A stretch of DNA of 64,000 bases, taken from Camillea tinctor. Its lineage: Eukaryota > Ascomycota > Sordariomycetes > Xylariales > Xylariaceae. Position 1 is the first letter of the stretch. Each line of letters opens with the position of its first letter. Shown here piece by piece: positions 1 to 11,185 of the stretch. Made by a program: the position numbers and the translations under genes. The notes below the pieces were generated by a model. It searched no databases, was not told the DNA's origin, and was given only the letters and a program-made list of their open reading frames with translations. The stretch covers positions 1-64,000 of the forward strand of contig MU394093.1 in NCBI GenBank assembly GCA_022578605.1, given 5' to 3'.

Positions 1-1304
1 TTTGTCCATATTAAATATATGCGGATGGCAAAAGTATGCTGTATCCCATATATATGCTGTATATGGTGTATGCTGTAACAGGGGTAACCACTGTACGCTC
101 TATGTAGCAATGTAAGCTTACACTATGAAACCACCATCCACCTAGATTACGCAGATCTGCTGCTTTTTAACCACATTTCACCTGCTACAGGTCGGCGGCC
201 AACTATCATAACGTTTCATGTTTGTTTCGTTTCACTATACATGAATACTTGGTCTAATAAATATGAAGAGGAAGGTGGGCTGTTCTTTTTCTGCACGCCG
301 TCCTGATCGTTAAGTATTGAACAGCCAAAAATCGAACATTCATACAAACTTCAGGTGGCGTACCATTCGAATTGTCATCCATGCCAAGTTGATTTCACGA
401 CTACCGAATTGTTATGTCGGGTTACCACGATTGGTTTACCTTTACTAACCTGCTTGTTGCACTAGCTATCTCCTTTGATTGTTGTACGACCCTGACTACA
501 GTAGTCAATTGTATAGAGAGGGAGGTGTATTACATATATACCTTATTGGCCATACTACATATTGCAACAAGACTAGACGCCACTACAACAAGCATTCTAG
601 ATACCATCCATGTGTAAATTCTAGAACAGTTAAAAGCCCGTCGTTTTAATATCTTCAGACGGTGGTTTTAAAGTTTCCGCATCCTGCCCACTGCATATGT
701 GTGGTAGATCACAGCGCGTATGCCGGAACTGAATCCATGTGGCAATAAACCCCTAGATCTAAGGACACTACAGATGCACCTATCGCTACAAGAAGTTGGG
801 TTCTGTAAGGCCTCGATGCCAAAATCTCTGTTTATTTTGTTACATATACCCACTTACACGCACTTACCCAGCAATCCCCAAGTCTTGGTTTTCGAGCAGG
901 GAGCTCCTTGTTATCTGAGCTACTCTATACCGTAGTGGGTGTTTGCCCCGGCCAGCTGGACCTCGATAGCTCGTCTCAGAAAGTTTAGGCAAGCTTATCC
1001 CTGCCTCCGGTAGACTGAGCTCGCTAGTTTCAATAACTGACACATACAAGAGCTTGGTTCCATATATCAAGTGCAGTAATGTGATTATCAATATCAATAC
1101 CTTGCCCCTCTACTAGATACGACATAAAGTCACTGGGTCTTCAGTGAATGCGAAGGAAGCCCTAAGTTTGATTCAGTTCCTATTTTCGATCGCACTCCTA
1201 TTTTACAGGAGGGCAGCAACGAGAGTCTTCGACTGTTTGCAGTTCGGTTCATTATACCACTTTTGGCTGGAAACCTTATAACAGATCGGCTGTCTCTGGA
1301 CATC
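1..1304. other. Intergenic, left edge, no gene seen
   Basis: No frame in this stretch looks like a conserved protein; the longest open frames are under 80 codons and lack domain features. The first 80 bases carry three close copies of a TATGCTGTA word. The last 100 bases presumably hold the promoter and 5' leader of the ankyrin gene. Confidence 0.6.
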
Positions 1305-4300
1305 ATGGCTCCCAGTCACTCTATTGAATTTGTCGTTGGCCAATGCCACAAGGCCACTGTTTTAGGCAATAAGATATCTATTCACATGCTCGAGTATCTA
1401 GGCACCGTCGAGAAGCACTCCTACCATTTTGACGAATTAGCCCACGACTTCCTGGAAACATGTCGAATAATGTGGTCTCTCGAGGCCGGCTTGACCGAGT
1501 GCTCGAGAAGCCAAAGGAAGTTCCCAAACGAGATGATCGCGGAGCTTGAAAAGAAGTTCAAGACCATCAACACCGACTTTCAAGTCCTGGACCATATGTT
1601 GAGCCGACTCTTAGAATATGAGAAGAAGGGAACTATGGGGAAGATCCAGAAAGGATGGCGTAGAATGTTTGCTGATAACGATGTCGAGAAAATGAAAGAG
1701 AACCTATCTAAAACCAGAGAGGCGTTGCGTATGAGTTCTCTCGTTTTTCAATGGTCTCTTGGAGATGCTAAGATCGATGATTCCGTTGGCATTGGCTACA
1801 CTGGCCTGGCTGCTGCTCTAGATCGCATGTCTTTGAGAGGGCGATCGGGTTCGAGCATAGCGAAACCAAGCACACCTGATATCGGCCATGGCGCTACTAC
1901 ATGGCCATTACCACCTCTACCCGCGGCATCGAGCAATCGCTCCATAGCAGAGCATTCCTCCCAACATGGACGTGAAGATGGCACTATTTCGAGTCTTCCT
2001 CTCCTACCCGAGATCCGGCGCCAAACCTCAATATCGAATTATACCGTCAAGAGTGGATCATCACGTGGGGCCGGAGAGCGACTCATGTCAACAACTGAGA
2101 GCTATGATAGATCTATTCCTCATGATTCCATTTTCTCAGCCGGAAACACAGAGCCAGACCCTCTTGCAGAAGATATGGATCCTCCCGAGCCGATGAAAGT
2201 CATCCGGCTAAAGGCCGACCCACTTGCCATGCCGCGGTGGACACCGCGAAATACGGTTGGAGGAGAGAACCCGGCCCTGAAGGACGCTTTGTTATCCGCA
2301 ATCGATACTGGCAATCATAAACAAGTTGAACAATTGTTGGATCGAGGTGTTTCGCCTAATATCAGCCCCGACGGGCATAATCTTCTAATCAAATCCATTT
2401 TACGTCATGATGCAGAGAGCGTCCGCACACTCTTGCTTTTCGGTGCTGATCCAAATGCTATGGATAGTCGCGGCATGACGCCATTATACCTGGCAGTTGA
2501 GGAATCTTTTCTCGATGCCGCTACAACTTTGCTGAAGTAAGTAGCTAAATATTGATACCCTACCTAGAAACGACACAGGTCTTTCTCTTGGTAATATATC
2601 TAACTCTGGTTTCTAGATACGGCGCAGACCCTAATATGGCAGCTGGACGTGAGATGGGAACGCCTCTCGCAATGGCAGTTGTTGAGGACAAATTTAACCT
2701 GGCTAGGGCTCTCCTCACATATGGGGGTGATGTTAGCCGTGTTCTGCTCAACGGCGACACCATGTTGATTAGCGCTATTATAAAGAAGCGGACTAAGAGG
2801 ACCATAGATATGCTCCTCGACTATGGCAGCGATCCAAATGCCAAGAACAAGGAAGGCCACACAGCCCTTTTCGAAGCCATTCAGACAAACAGAATTGAAA
2901 TTGTCTCTAGCCTTCTAGATCATGGTGCGAACCCAAACCTACCCGGGCCAAAACATATGCTGTGGCCATCGGCAGGGTTGCCGCGTATCCTCGAGCTTCT
3001 CTTGACTCGAGGTGCCGATCCCAAGAAAGCTCCTGGTGTGATGGAGCTTGCAACGTCTATTAACAATATAGCCTCCGTTCGTGTACTACTAAAGGCTGGT
3101 GTCGATCCAAATGCGAAAAAGGATGGTATATACACACCTTTGTGCTCGTCCATTCGGGACAACCGTGAAGATATTTTCGAATTATTGCTTGCTAACGGTG
3201 CTGGTATGTCCCTCCTCCCTTATTCATTTCTGCTTCACAGTGTTTCTTTCCCCGAGTCAATGACTAGGGTAGGGTAAAAATATTTTAATTCTGCTTGAAG
3301 ATAGAGAATTGTATCTGACAATAGAGCGAATAGATCCAAACGTCCCAAGTGCCGAGTATCCTGCATTTAAATGTGTTACACATTATCGACCTCAATATCT
3401 AGCTCCATTAGTAGCTGCTGGTGCCGACCTCAACTCTCCTAAGGGTATTCTCGAAACAGCAGTCCAATGCAACAACGTCGAAGCATTGAACTGGTTATTG
3501 AACAGTGGCAAAGTTTCACCTAATGACAAGGCCCCCAAGACTGGTGCTACACCCCTCACAACGGCGATTCGTGAGAACCGCGCCGATCTAGTAGTAAGTA
3601 CATTCTTGAAATGATATGTTCTATAGACAAGTTGGTTTTAACCCGCACATTTAACAGGATCTTCTACTATGCCGTGGTGCTGACCCCAATGTCAGAGGAG
3701 AGAACTGGCCAGTGTGCATGGCTGTGCGGCAGCCTGCTATTCTTCAACGTCTCCTACCAGCCTTAGCTGAGCCACGTGCTTTCAAGGGTGTAATGGAAAT
3801 GGCTGTCACAGCCAACCAGCTTGAAAGTGTTAAGCTACTACTAAAGGCTGGTGTGAGTGTAGAGGATCGTAATGGTGGCGTCTTCTCACCGCTTACAACG
3901 GCCATCCGAGAGGACCGGAAGGAGATCGTCCATTACTTGTTGGTATGTGTTTCAATCGAAATATAAGACATGGTGAAAGATATGTACTAACCCTAATTAC
4001 TTTTACAGGAAGAGGCTGGCGCCGATGTTAACGCTCCAGGCGAACATTTGCCTATCGTGAAAGCATTGCGACGAGCTCATGGGGCAGATTACGAGATTAT
4101 TGAATTGCTTCTGAAGCATGGTGCTGACGCTAACAAGATATATCGCGGACACAATGCGTATATTCAGGCTATAGAAAATGGCGATGCAGCCGTAGTCAAA
4201 CTCCTAATGGAACATTGTCCCGTGGACTTGAATGCCCAAGACGACACTGGGATGACGATCGCGGAGATTGCGGCGAATAGGGGTTGGGAGGAAGGCCGCA

Positions 4301-4326
4301 ACATTTTACTTAGCGAGGCATCCTAA
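1305..4326 (+). CDS. Ankyrin-repeat protein with helical fungal N-terminal domain
   Basis: Five exons, 1305-2536, 2617-3203, 3334-3593, 3658-3942 and 4009-4326, join in frame to give 893 residues. Every junction restores an ankyrin consensus, for example LLK|YGADPN at the first and LLANGA|DPNV at the second. Residues 1 to about 170 are a helical, cysteine-poor region like the N-terminal bundle found on fungal NACHT/STAND and ankyrin proteins. A Ser/Pro-rich linker follows to about residue 320, and the rest is roughly a dozen ankyrin repeats with the typical GADPN turns. No NB-ARC or NACHT ATPase motif is present. The start is the ATG at 1305; no upstream in-frame ATG is seen. Family knowledge suggests a protein-interaction scaffold, possibly related to fungal incompatibility or immune-like receptors; the actual role is unknown. 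It stands alone in gene-poor DNA. Confidence 0.85.
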
Positions 4327-5901
4327 CATCATGTCAAAGAACATGTTGATGTCTGACCAACACTCTCTTGTGTTTCCTTTGTTTTCATTTGTAAATTTGT
4401 GAATTTTGCATTCTTATTGATATCCACTCCTCCTCTAACGAATCTTCAAACATGTGTGAACTTCAATCCTCATACCCAATCACACATGTTCTCTTTTTCC
4501 GCATATACCAGATCATATACACTTCTTTTATAATAAGTTCAACACACCAACAGCAAACATCAGATAATTCTACTATCACGTTAACAGGCCAAAATATAAT
4601 AGGTATGGGAGAAAAAGTAGATAGAATATTGCCCTATCCTCCGCTATTAGAAATGGGAAAATTAAACTCCTTATATGTGGACCTTTGCCCCATAGTTCCT
4701 GAGCGCAGGTACAGACCACTATAGGCAGATAGGTATATGGTTGGCAGCTCCATACCTACCAACTCTAATTTACATAAACATATGGACCATCTTTCCACGT
4801 TCCTCTAAACTTAAATTCCACAGCCAATAACCTATAAAATTAGAACGTTGGACCCTTTCCATGTATGGGATTAAAAGCCTATATGCATCTTGCATACGTT
4901 GTATTCCATCCTAGCTAGGATGGAAATTTTTGCTAGGTATACCATTTCGTCTTCCTTTGTACATACTATCCTCATTAATTAAAGGACTTGTTTTCTTCTC
5001 GTTATCTTTTAAAGACGATGTAAAGGTTATATATACGAAACATTTTTGTTTTTGGAGCTTTCCAAGACTTTCTTATGGAGTCTCCTACTCAATTTCCCTA
5101 GTATTTTCCTAGAGTATATATAAAACACAAGGAGATGTTTCACCTTGAAGACTAGATTCGAACTAGCTAGAAAGGTCCATGTTGAAAGATAAGCCCTAGT
5201 AAGCTACGGCGCTTAATCATCTTTTGCCATTTATCACATCAGTCCATACCTCTGTAAGGCTTGATTAAAATGTTGTTTAGGCACTAGGTAGGTACCTAAT
5301 AGAAAACTACTTGATTATATATTTATGCAGCAGATTATTAGTGTACACTACTTTATGCTTGGGTTTAGTTACTAAGCACTATATTTTTATGTTGGTTACC
5401 TGCCTTTACTGTAAGTGATGTTCTTTGATTTCGCCTGTTACGGTTTTGTATCGTCTCGGTAGTTATGTTAACCCTTGTTCCAAGTGCATGCAGGTACATT
5501 ACCATAATATATATTATGGTGGAATTTGTAAGCACATAAATGAGATTTACCACTTGAACAGCCGATGGCAATATTTGTTATTTACATTCACCGAGGCTTC
5601 TCGGCTAATTCTAGATATTTCCTGTTTTAGTATCTGATATCTAGACTATGACCTAGGTAATCCACGCCTAGTGCCAAGAGCAGAAACTGGCTTCTTGAAT
5701 ACGATTGGCTTGGTCCCTCCGCCCCATATAATACAACTCCTTATCAGTAGGCTGTGCTGTTTTGACTAGGGTAATATAAATTTCAATAATCACCTACGCA
5801 CTTTATATAAAGCACTCGCGTGCCTTTGTAGTAAAGAAGGATGTGCTTGATGAATTTAGCTTCATTCCGACATTTGCTCTTTTCCCTTCCAAACATTCGA
5901 A
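4327..5901. other. AT-rich intergenic DNA
   Basis: AT-rich spacer with no credible coding frame. It contains one perfect 20-bp palindrome (see 5501) and one ACCTAGGT octamer at 5651. A TATATAAAG box about 90 bp before the next ATG (near 5812) may serve the SnoaL-like gene. Confidence 0.6.
5501..5520. repeat. Perfect 20-bp palindrome
   Basis: ACCATAATAT followed directly by ATATTATGGT reads identically on both strands, with no spacer. It could extrude as a cruciform or hairpin, or be chance in AT-rich DNA. Confidence 0.8.
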
Positions 5902-6495
5902 ATGCGGGCTGCCACTTTGCTTACCGTCCTATCATCGCCACTGCTCTTGCTAGCTGGACCGGTACCCTCGCGTAGGTCTCTTGTAGGGAGGCAGGGCACA
6001 TCGAAGTTTTGTACACGAATCATACCAGCACCCACAGAGGAAGAGACAGAAGCAAGGTTCAACGCGTTCGAAAACCTATTTCTAGTCAAGAAGGACGTGT
6101 ATGCGGCCTTTGAATATATCCTCCCTGAGTATATAGTATATATTTTGCCATCATCCTACCCCCTCACTTGCTAGTTGAGTCGAAATATTGACGTCGATTT
6201 CTTTTGTAGAATCACAACCCACTAGCTGAGAATGGTGCTCAAAATGCTCTTGACATACTCGGGCCGATTTGGGCAAATCAATCTATCACAGTGTTACGAA
6301 CCAAATTCGAAGGAAATATGTCGTGGCTAAATTATAAGAGCGGGTTTGGCGAGATCGTAGACCGATACCGTTGGGAGGATGGATGTATCATTGAGCACGT
6401 AAGTCCCTCCATCTCAAGTTCCTATATAACAAAGCAGAAATATTATTAACCTGATTTTACAGTGGGATCAAGGTGAACAGTTTCCAGAGTCCTGA
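5902..6495 (+). CDS. Small secreted SnoaL-like (NTF2-fold) protein
   Basis: Three exons, 5902-6135, 6210-6398 and 6463-6495, give 151 residues. The short last exon and the interrupted frame hide this gene from simple open-frame searches. The first 20 residues (MRAATLLTVLSSPLLLLAGP) form a clear secretion signal, followed by a basic PSRRS segment. The body resembles the SnoaL-like aldol-condensation/polyketide-cyclase family (COG4922 type): a helix rich in A/F/N, then EYINHNP, a segment near LGPIWA, and a C-terminal EDGCIIEHWDQG strand pair. Introns are 74 and 64 bp with GTATAT/TAG and GTAAGT/CAG ends. Family members use an NTF2-like cone fold; most fungal secreted ones have no known substrate. 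Only two cysteines lie in the mature part, one near residue 37 and one in DGC. Its place in AT-rich, LTR-bearing DNA is typical of lineage-specific secreted proteins. Function is not established. Confidence 0.8.
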
Positions 6496-6835
6496 GAAAT
6501 AGAGATACCCCAGATTAGTAAGGGCATATGGAATGGATATAAGTCCTATTTTTTCCTTCTCATAATATTGAATCATTTCCGCGTCATATAGACATTTTTT
6601 ATTCAGTTGATATTCATCGCTTAGTCACATTCAATTAACATTTAATATTGTAGAAATGATGAATCATGATCAACCACCTGCAACGGTCATCTTCAATTAT
6701 CTTAGTCAAGGTGATTATCTACTGAGTAAATAATTATGTGACATTTTTCTTGACCATCCATAAACAAATATATCTGTTCATAATCAGGTAAAGAGCAAAG
6801 TATTTTCGGCTTGTCCAGAATATTAAGAAATATAC

Positions 6836-6966
6836 TGTCAGGGGTTAGGAAGGAACAAAGAAGAGATACTTGTATATAGGTAACAGCAACATCCATAGAG
6901 GTTGTAGTTAGTTCCTCGCACAACAACGTATTGATTACCTAAGCACTTGCTTGGTCCCTTGTGACA
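6836..6966. mobile_element. Solo LTR, family A, copy 1 (131 bp)
   Basis: The element begins TGTCA and ends TGACA, the inverted termini expected of an LTR. It is flanked by a perfect 5-bp target-site duplication, TATAC at 6831-6835 and at 6967-6971. Two related copies occur at 41224 and 43174. At 131 bp it is very short for an LTR and has no coding capacity, so it is either a solo LTR left by recombination or part of a small non-autonomous (SMART/TRIM-like) family. Confidence 0.85.
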
Positions 6967-7534
6967 TATACCCAACAAGTCAACTTAGATACGAAGCGCA
7001 CAACCTCATATTATAGTATAAGGTACTTACCTAAGCTTATAACCACTTAATGAACTTCGTCCACGAGCCCCAAATCGTGAGCGTCATGCAGTATTAAAAA
7101 TTGGAGGGGAATCATACTTTAGCTGTGACGTTAAATCGAAGAATTGTCTACAGCTGATAAATATTATATGGTATTTTCAATGACTCGTTCTAAATAGTAG
7201 CTATCTAGCACATATCTTTCAGCCCAGACAACCACAAGGAAACACTTCCAATGGACAAAACCAACAGTGGGATATTTAATCACGCACTGGTCAAAGCTTG
7301 GATACTGTGAAACATGTTATAAAAAGCAACCTGTTAGATCAAGTTGGTAATTTGATTCATGCTCAACTTGGATATTGGAGTGAGACGATAGGTGAGGGAA
7401 AGGATGAAGTGTATTAGTCCAGGAGAGAGTCTATGAGGAGGGCGGAAGCCCAATATATATGTACATGTGGTAGTAGTGTAGTACCGTAGAGTGGGGTGGT
7501 AACCCCATATTCCAACATTGGATACGTAGGTACC

Positions 7535-7690
7535 TGTCACGGTGCGAGCCTTAAGGGGAGACAAACGCTATTCTTGTTGCATGAGGAACTAAGCTGTCTA
7601 GGTAACCACGCAGAGCAGCGTGGCTTGTTACATACAGACAGTTTCTTTGTTCTGTTATCTGGACTAAGAGTTCAGCTCTTTAGCTCCTTG
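7535..7690. mobile_element. Diverged LTR-like fragment, family C, copy 1
   Basis: It starts TGTCACGG, a common LTR beginning. Bases 7574-7646 can be aligned by eye with 42680-42750, sharing TTGTTG-C-GAGGAACTA-like and ATACA-ACA--TTTCT words. The reverse complement of family A also starts TGTCAC and holds TTGTTG--CGAGGAACTAA, so the families look related. I found no matching end or target-site duplication, so the right limit is approximate. Confidence 0.45.
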
Positions 7691-8818
7691 CTGTACCTTA
7701 TATCAGATATATTGACCACCTGTGTGAATCGGGAGCCTCGTTGCTATATCACTAGCATGAGCCAAAAAGAAGACAGCAATTGCCTTCCCTCGCAACCTCC
7801 ATCAACCTATGGCTATAATTTGATGTTATATATTCGAATCAAATATACTGAATCCTGTGTATAGGAACCTCGGTATTTAGGATACGCCTGAATACAGTAT
7901 CTCGTATCTCTCTCTCAGAAAAGCAATCATTCGCGACCCCTATACACGGGTATAAATTATATATAGCCTACAGCTTCCTTTACAAGCGTTCCTACACCTA
8001 TATTTAGGTCCACAGCATCATCAGGACGCGGAGGGAAGTGATAGCACATTACCTACATGCTCATTTATGTTCTTAGTTTACGGAAGCCACGTGACCTAAA
8101 ACAAAAGGAACGGTTGAAGGTAACATAATTAGGCGATGTGTTATGTGGTCAAGACGGAGATCCTCTCCGTCCGGAGCTACAGGGCAGATGCGCGGGCAAA
8201 AGCAAAACTCATACCACCCAATGTGAGTTGCCGAATATCCCAGCCGTCGATCATAGAGCGCTGAACACGACCGGACCCCTAATTGGCTATGCGTATGTAA
8301 GCTATGGGTCTATGACATGGCTTAAAAATGTTGTTGTTTGCTTCAGCTGGGACTATATAGTGAATTCATGATGTGCGTGGGTTCTGTGACCGAGAAAATG
8401 TATAATCGATCTGTAGAGTCCTTCAGTTGTAGCATAAGTCTAAGCTTGGAATTTCTTTCTGCCAAGTTACAACGTTGTAGCAAGGATTGTCTTCCCTCAA
8501 GAATTTTCAAAAACTTAATAGAGTATTGGCTACAAATAAAGTATGCAGTTATTTTCATGGTCATTCGTCTCACTATAAAACCCACCGCAGTTAATGATAT
8601 TGACCCCGCTACGAAATAAGGATTATACCTCACTATTCTATAACCTACACTCAACTACGTAAGAAGATCATTTCCCTCATTTCATTGCCTTATCTTCTAT
8701 GTTCTGAGGTGAAAATGTCATGCATTCGCCCCTGGTGATGAGGTCAACGTATAATTTCTATTCCTACGAGTTCTCATAACACTGTTATATTGAATTAGGG
8801 GTATTAGAAGATAGATAG

Positions 8819-8939
8819 TGTTACGACAGGTGTTGAGCAACCCATCATGCCATGAGGCTAAAAGGTTCTCACAATGATCAAGTGGTCATTGTAGCTCAAT
8901 TCTATACCAATACTTACCCCCCTTGGCTGGGACGTGACA
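8819..8939. mobile_element. Possible short solo LTR, family D
   Basis: It begins TGTTACGAC and ends ACGTGACA, giving near-inverted termini. The flanking pentamers GATAG (8814-8818) and GCTAG (8940-8944) match at four of five positions, as an aged target-site duplication would. No second copy is seen in the window, so support is limited. Confidence 0.4.
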
Positions 8940-9095
8940 GCTAGCTCCCCTTTTGTGTGAAAAAGGGGCTATAGATAAATCTGACAACCATCCTAAAACA
9001 TAAAGAGCTGCTTCTGCTTGCTATATTTAGTTATCTAACCTACGTATATATGAGTATTCTATTCTAGAAGAAAATGAAAAGACCTGTAACCATGC

Positions 9096-9944
9096 TCATC
9101 GTAAATCAAAGCCACGCTCCTGCAGAACATCTCTCAGGATATCGCGTCCGTGGAGCGACTCGACCGTCGCTATCCGATGCGCCGACCGGTAAGTCCATTT
9201 CGGGGCGTCCGCCCTGCTCTGACGTGCATTGAAGTCATCTAGCGTCTCATCATACGCGCTGAGGTTCCGCGCCTGCGCGCCATCATCCCACGTCTCCCGA
9301 TGCAATACCTCGGCTTGGGAAAGCCGCGGCTTTACCGACGCGGGTTGTGCCGGGTCCGGCACACCGATCGCGAGCCCGAAGAGAGCAATGACGCGGAGCG
9401 GCAAGTGCAGCAGCTCCGCGACCTCACGCGGCCGGTTCCGTGCGGCGCCGACGTAGCAGGCCCCTAATCCGAGGGCTTCCGCAGCGACCACAACATTCTG
9501 AGCTGCGAGCGAGGCATCAACCGAGGCCATGAGGAACATCTCGGTGAACTCAAGTCCCACACCGGGAGTCTGGTGCTGCTGTGAGGCCTTGGTTAGGCGG
9601 CTAAGGTCGGCGCAGAAGACGAGAAACAAGGGGGCCGCGCGGATAAAGTCCTGGTCGCCGCAGAGTCGCGCAGCTTCGTCTTTTCGTTTGACATCTTGGG
9701 TGGCGACAACACTCCACGTTTGGAGATTTGAGGACGTAGCGGCGCTCTGTGCGGCTGCGACGAGCAGCTCAAGGGTCCCCGCGGGTAATGTTTCCTGGGG
9801 TAAGAACTGCCGTACGGATTTATGTTGAAGGAGGAGCTCTAGGGCAGGGTGTGATTTGGTATCGCTGAAAGAATGCGGTGCGTTATCTTCGCTACCGTTA
9901 GTGATGCCATATCGAGCGTTGACTAGGGCAGGAATGTCGGTCAT
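9096..9944 (-). CDS. NfsA/FRP-type NADPH nitroreductase, intronless
   Basis: One uninterrupted 282-residue frame. The protein fits the FMN-dependent nitroreductase fold of the NfsA/Frp group: a H-K-S-V-R-x-F start at about residue 40, the AAQSAATSSNLQTWS segment that holds FMN, an ALGLGACYVGAARN stretch at about residues 157-170 and the FGLAIGVPDP segment, ending in a C-terminal arm that in the family contacts NADPH. Such enzymes reduce nitro compounds, quinones or flavins at the expense of NADPH. There is no targeting signal, so it is presumably cytosolic. The frame is visibly GC-rich and intron-free between AT-rich flanks, and the group is mostly bacterial. A bacterial origin is therefore possible, although intronless fungal relatives also exist. 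The ATG at 9944 is the first in frame and leaves no missing N-terminal part. Confidence 0.85.
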   Translation of the reverse strand: MTDIPALVNARYGITNGSEDNAPHSFSDTKSHPALELLLQHKSVRQFLPQETLPAGTLELLVAAAQSAATSSNLQTWSVVATQDVKRKDEAARLCGDQDFIRAAPLFLVFCADLSRLTKASQQHQTPGVGLEFTEMFLMASVDASLAAQNVVVAAEALGLGACYVGAARNRPREVAELLHLPLRVIALFGLAIGVPDPAQPASVKPRLSQAEVLHRETWDDGAQARNLSAYDETLDDFNARQSRADAPKWTYRSAHRIATVESLHGRDILRDVLQERGFDLR

Positions 9945-10603
9945 TTTGGGGTTTCTTCCTTTTCTGTTAGATCAACATCAGCCTGGACGTACTCAGACAA
10001 GAAGATACAGGGCAAGTAGATATAAAGGATTGAAGAAGCCGGACATCCTCTTGGCTAGGTGTTACCCGTGGAACAGGCCGGTTTTACAAATAGGCAGGGG
10101 GATGCGATAGAATTGCGTGCTAAAGCATCGGAATTATATCAAGCGCCTACTAGGTATATACTATTTACCAGTTCTGGAATATCCTGCCTACCAGGGTCTA
10201 GATAAGAATCCAATACTACAATCCAAACAAAAGGACGGCATTTGTTATGGTGTTCACTCGAGCCATACATGCGTACAAATAGCTATCTGTGTGCGCCAGT
10301 CTCCATTTCAAAATATAAGCGATTTGATGCCGCAAGGAATTTTCCTGGTACACATCTAATAGGTAGCTACATTTAAGGGATAGAGGTATCATCTGATATA
10401 AAGAATATTCCTGTCTCGCTAACTCATCACCGGTCCAATGACATTGCCTATTCTTTCGGCTGCTTCCTTCGCCTTTAGCAGCGGTATTTAGTCGATAATA
10501 CCGTAGCCAGCATCACATCATTACTTATCCTTTTCATGACAACTCAAAACCTCCGATACTCGGGCTGGCCTATATCTCCAATCTATAAACCCCAGCATCC
10601 GAA
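9945..10603. other. Intergenic spacer, nothing recognised
   Basis: Spacer between two minus-strand genes. It should hold the nitroreductase promoter and the F-box gene 3' end. No repeat or conserved frame is seen. Confidence 0.6.
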
Positions 10604-11185
10604 TCAAGGCCTACGAACCCACATCATTAGCATGTAACCATCATTTTCCCCCCTTTCCACTTCAGAATGATACTCACATAAACTCGCCGTTACCCTCCCC
10701 TTATTCCAGTAAGGTACTGTAAAATAAATCTCGTATAACACATCCTCCCCTCCCTCCTCCCTCTCCCCCATCATCCGCCTCCAACCCCCCTGACACCCCT
10801 TGCACACCCTCCTCCTCCCTCTCGGTGACACGAACCCCGTCCGTGCCCCGCACACCGCACAGCAGCAACCCTCCTCCTCCTTCCCCTCTAGCAGCACCCT
10901 CACCGCGTCTCTGTACCCCCACCGGGCGATCTTGTCCACGACGTAGTCGAACGGGTCGTCCAGGTGCCGCAGGAGGGGCAGCACGGAGCGGAAGAGCTGG
11001 ACGACGGCGTCTTGGGGCGAGAGCAGGAGGGTGACGAGGGAGCGGAACAGGCGGTTGACGGCGGAGAGGCGGGCGAGGGCGCGGAGGTCGGCGTGGTCGA
11101 GGAGGATGAGGCGGAGGAGTTCGGGGGGCAGGGCGTTGAGAGTGCCGAGGGTGGCGGTAGGAAGGGGAAAGGGGGTTTCGGTCAT
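10604..11185 (-). CDS. F-box-like protein with CxxC pairs
   Basis: A single 193-residue frame. Residues about 17-52 (LPPELLRLILLDHADLRALA and on to LFRSLV) fit the F-box pattern: LP-E-L--I--hydrophobic, then a leucine-rich helix and the asparagine-arginine turn VNRLFR. After this come CCCAVCGAR and VCKGCQ, two C-x-x-C pairs about 20 residues apart that could bind one zinc ion. F-box proteins recruit substrates to SCF ubiquitin ligases through Skp1; no substrate-binding repeat is visible here. The middle of the gene is arginine/glutamate/glycine-rich and purine-skewed. The assignment rests on the F-box pattern only, and a lineage-specific protein of other function is possible. Confidence 0.6.
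   Translation of the reverse strand: MTETPFPLPTATLGTLNALPPELLRLILLDHADLRALARLSAVNRLFRSLVTLLLSPQDAVVQLFRSVLPLLRHLDDPFDYVVDKIARWGYRDAVRVLLEGKEEEGCCCAVCGARTGFVSPRGRRRVCKGCQGGWRRMMGEREEGGEDVLYEIYFTVPYWNKGRVTASLCEYHSEVERGENDGYMLMMWVRRP

Larger units (their letters stand above)
6496..9095. other. Gene-poor AT-rich DNA with LTR remnants
   Basis: No conserved coding frame. It holds a short solo LTR (6836-6966), a diverged LTR-type fragment (7535 to about 7690) and a possible second solo LTR (8819-8939). The rest is AT-rich with many stops in all frames. Confidence 0.65.

Noticed and set aside
6702..6926. Short minus-strand frames at 6702-6926 and 43183-43407 with a shared LCEELTTT-like string
   Set aside because: Both lie across family A LTR copies; the similarity reflects the shared repeat, not a gene.
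8139..8781. Possible larger LTR from TGTTATG to CATAACA
   Set aside because: Termini fit, but flanking pentamers (CGATG, CTGTT) do not match and no second copy is seen.
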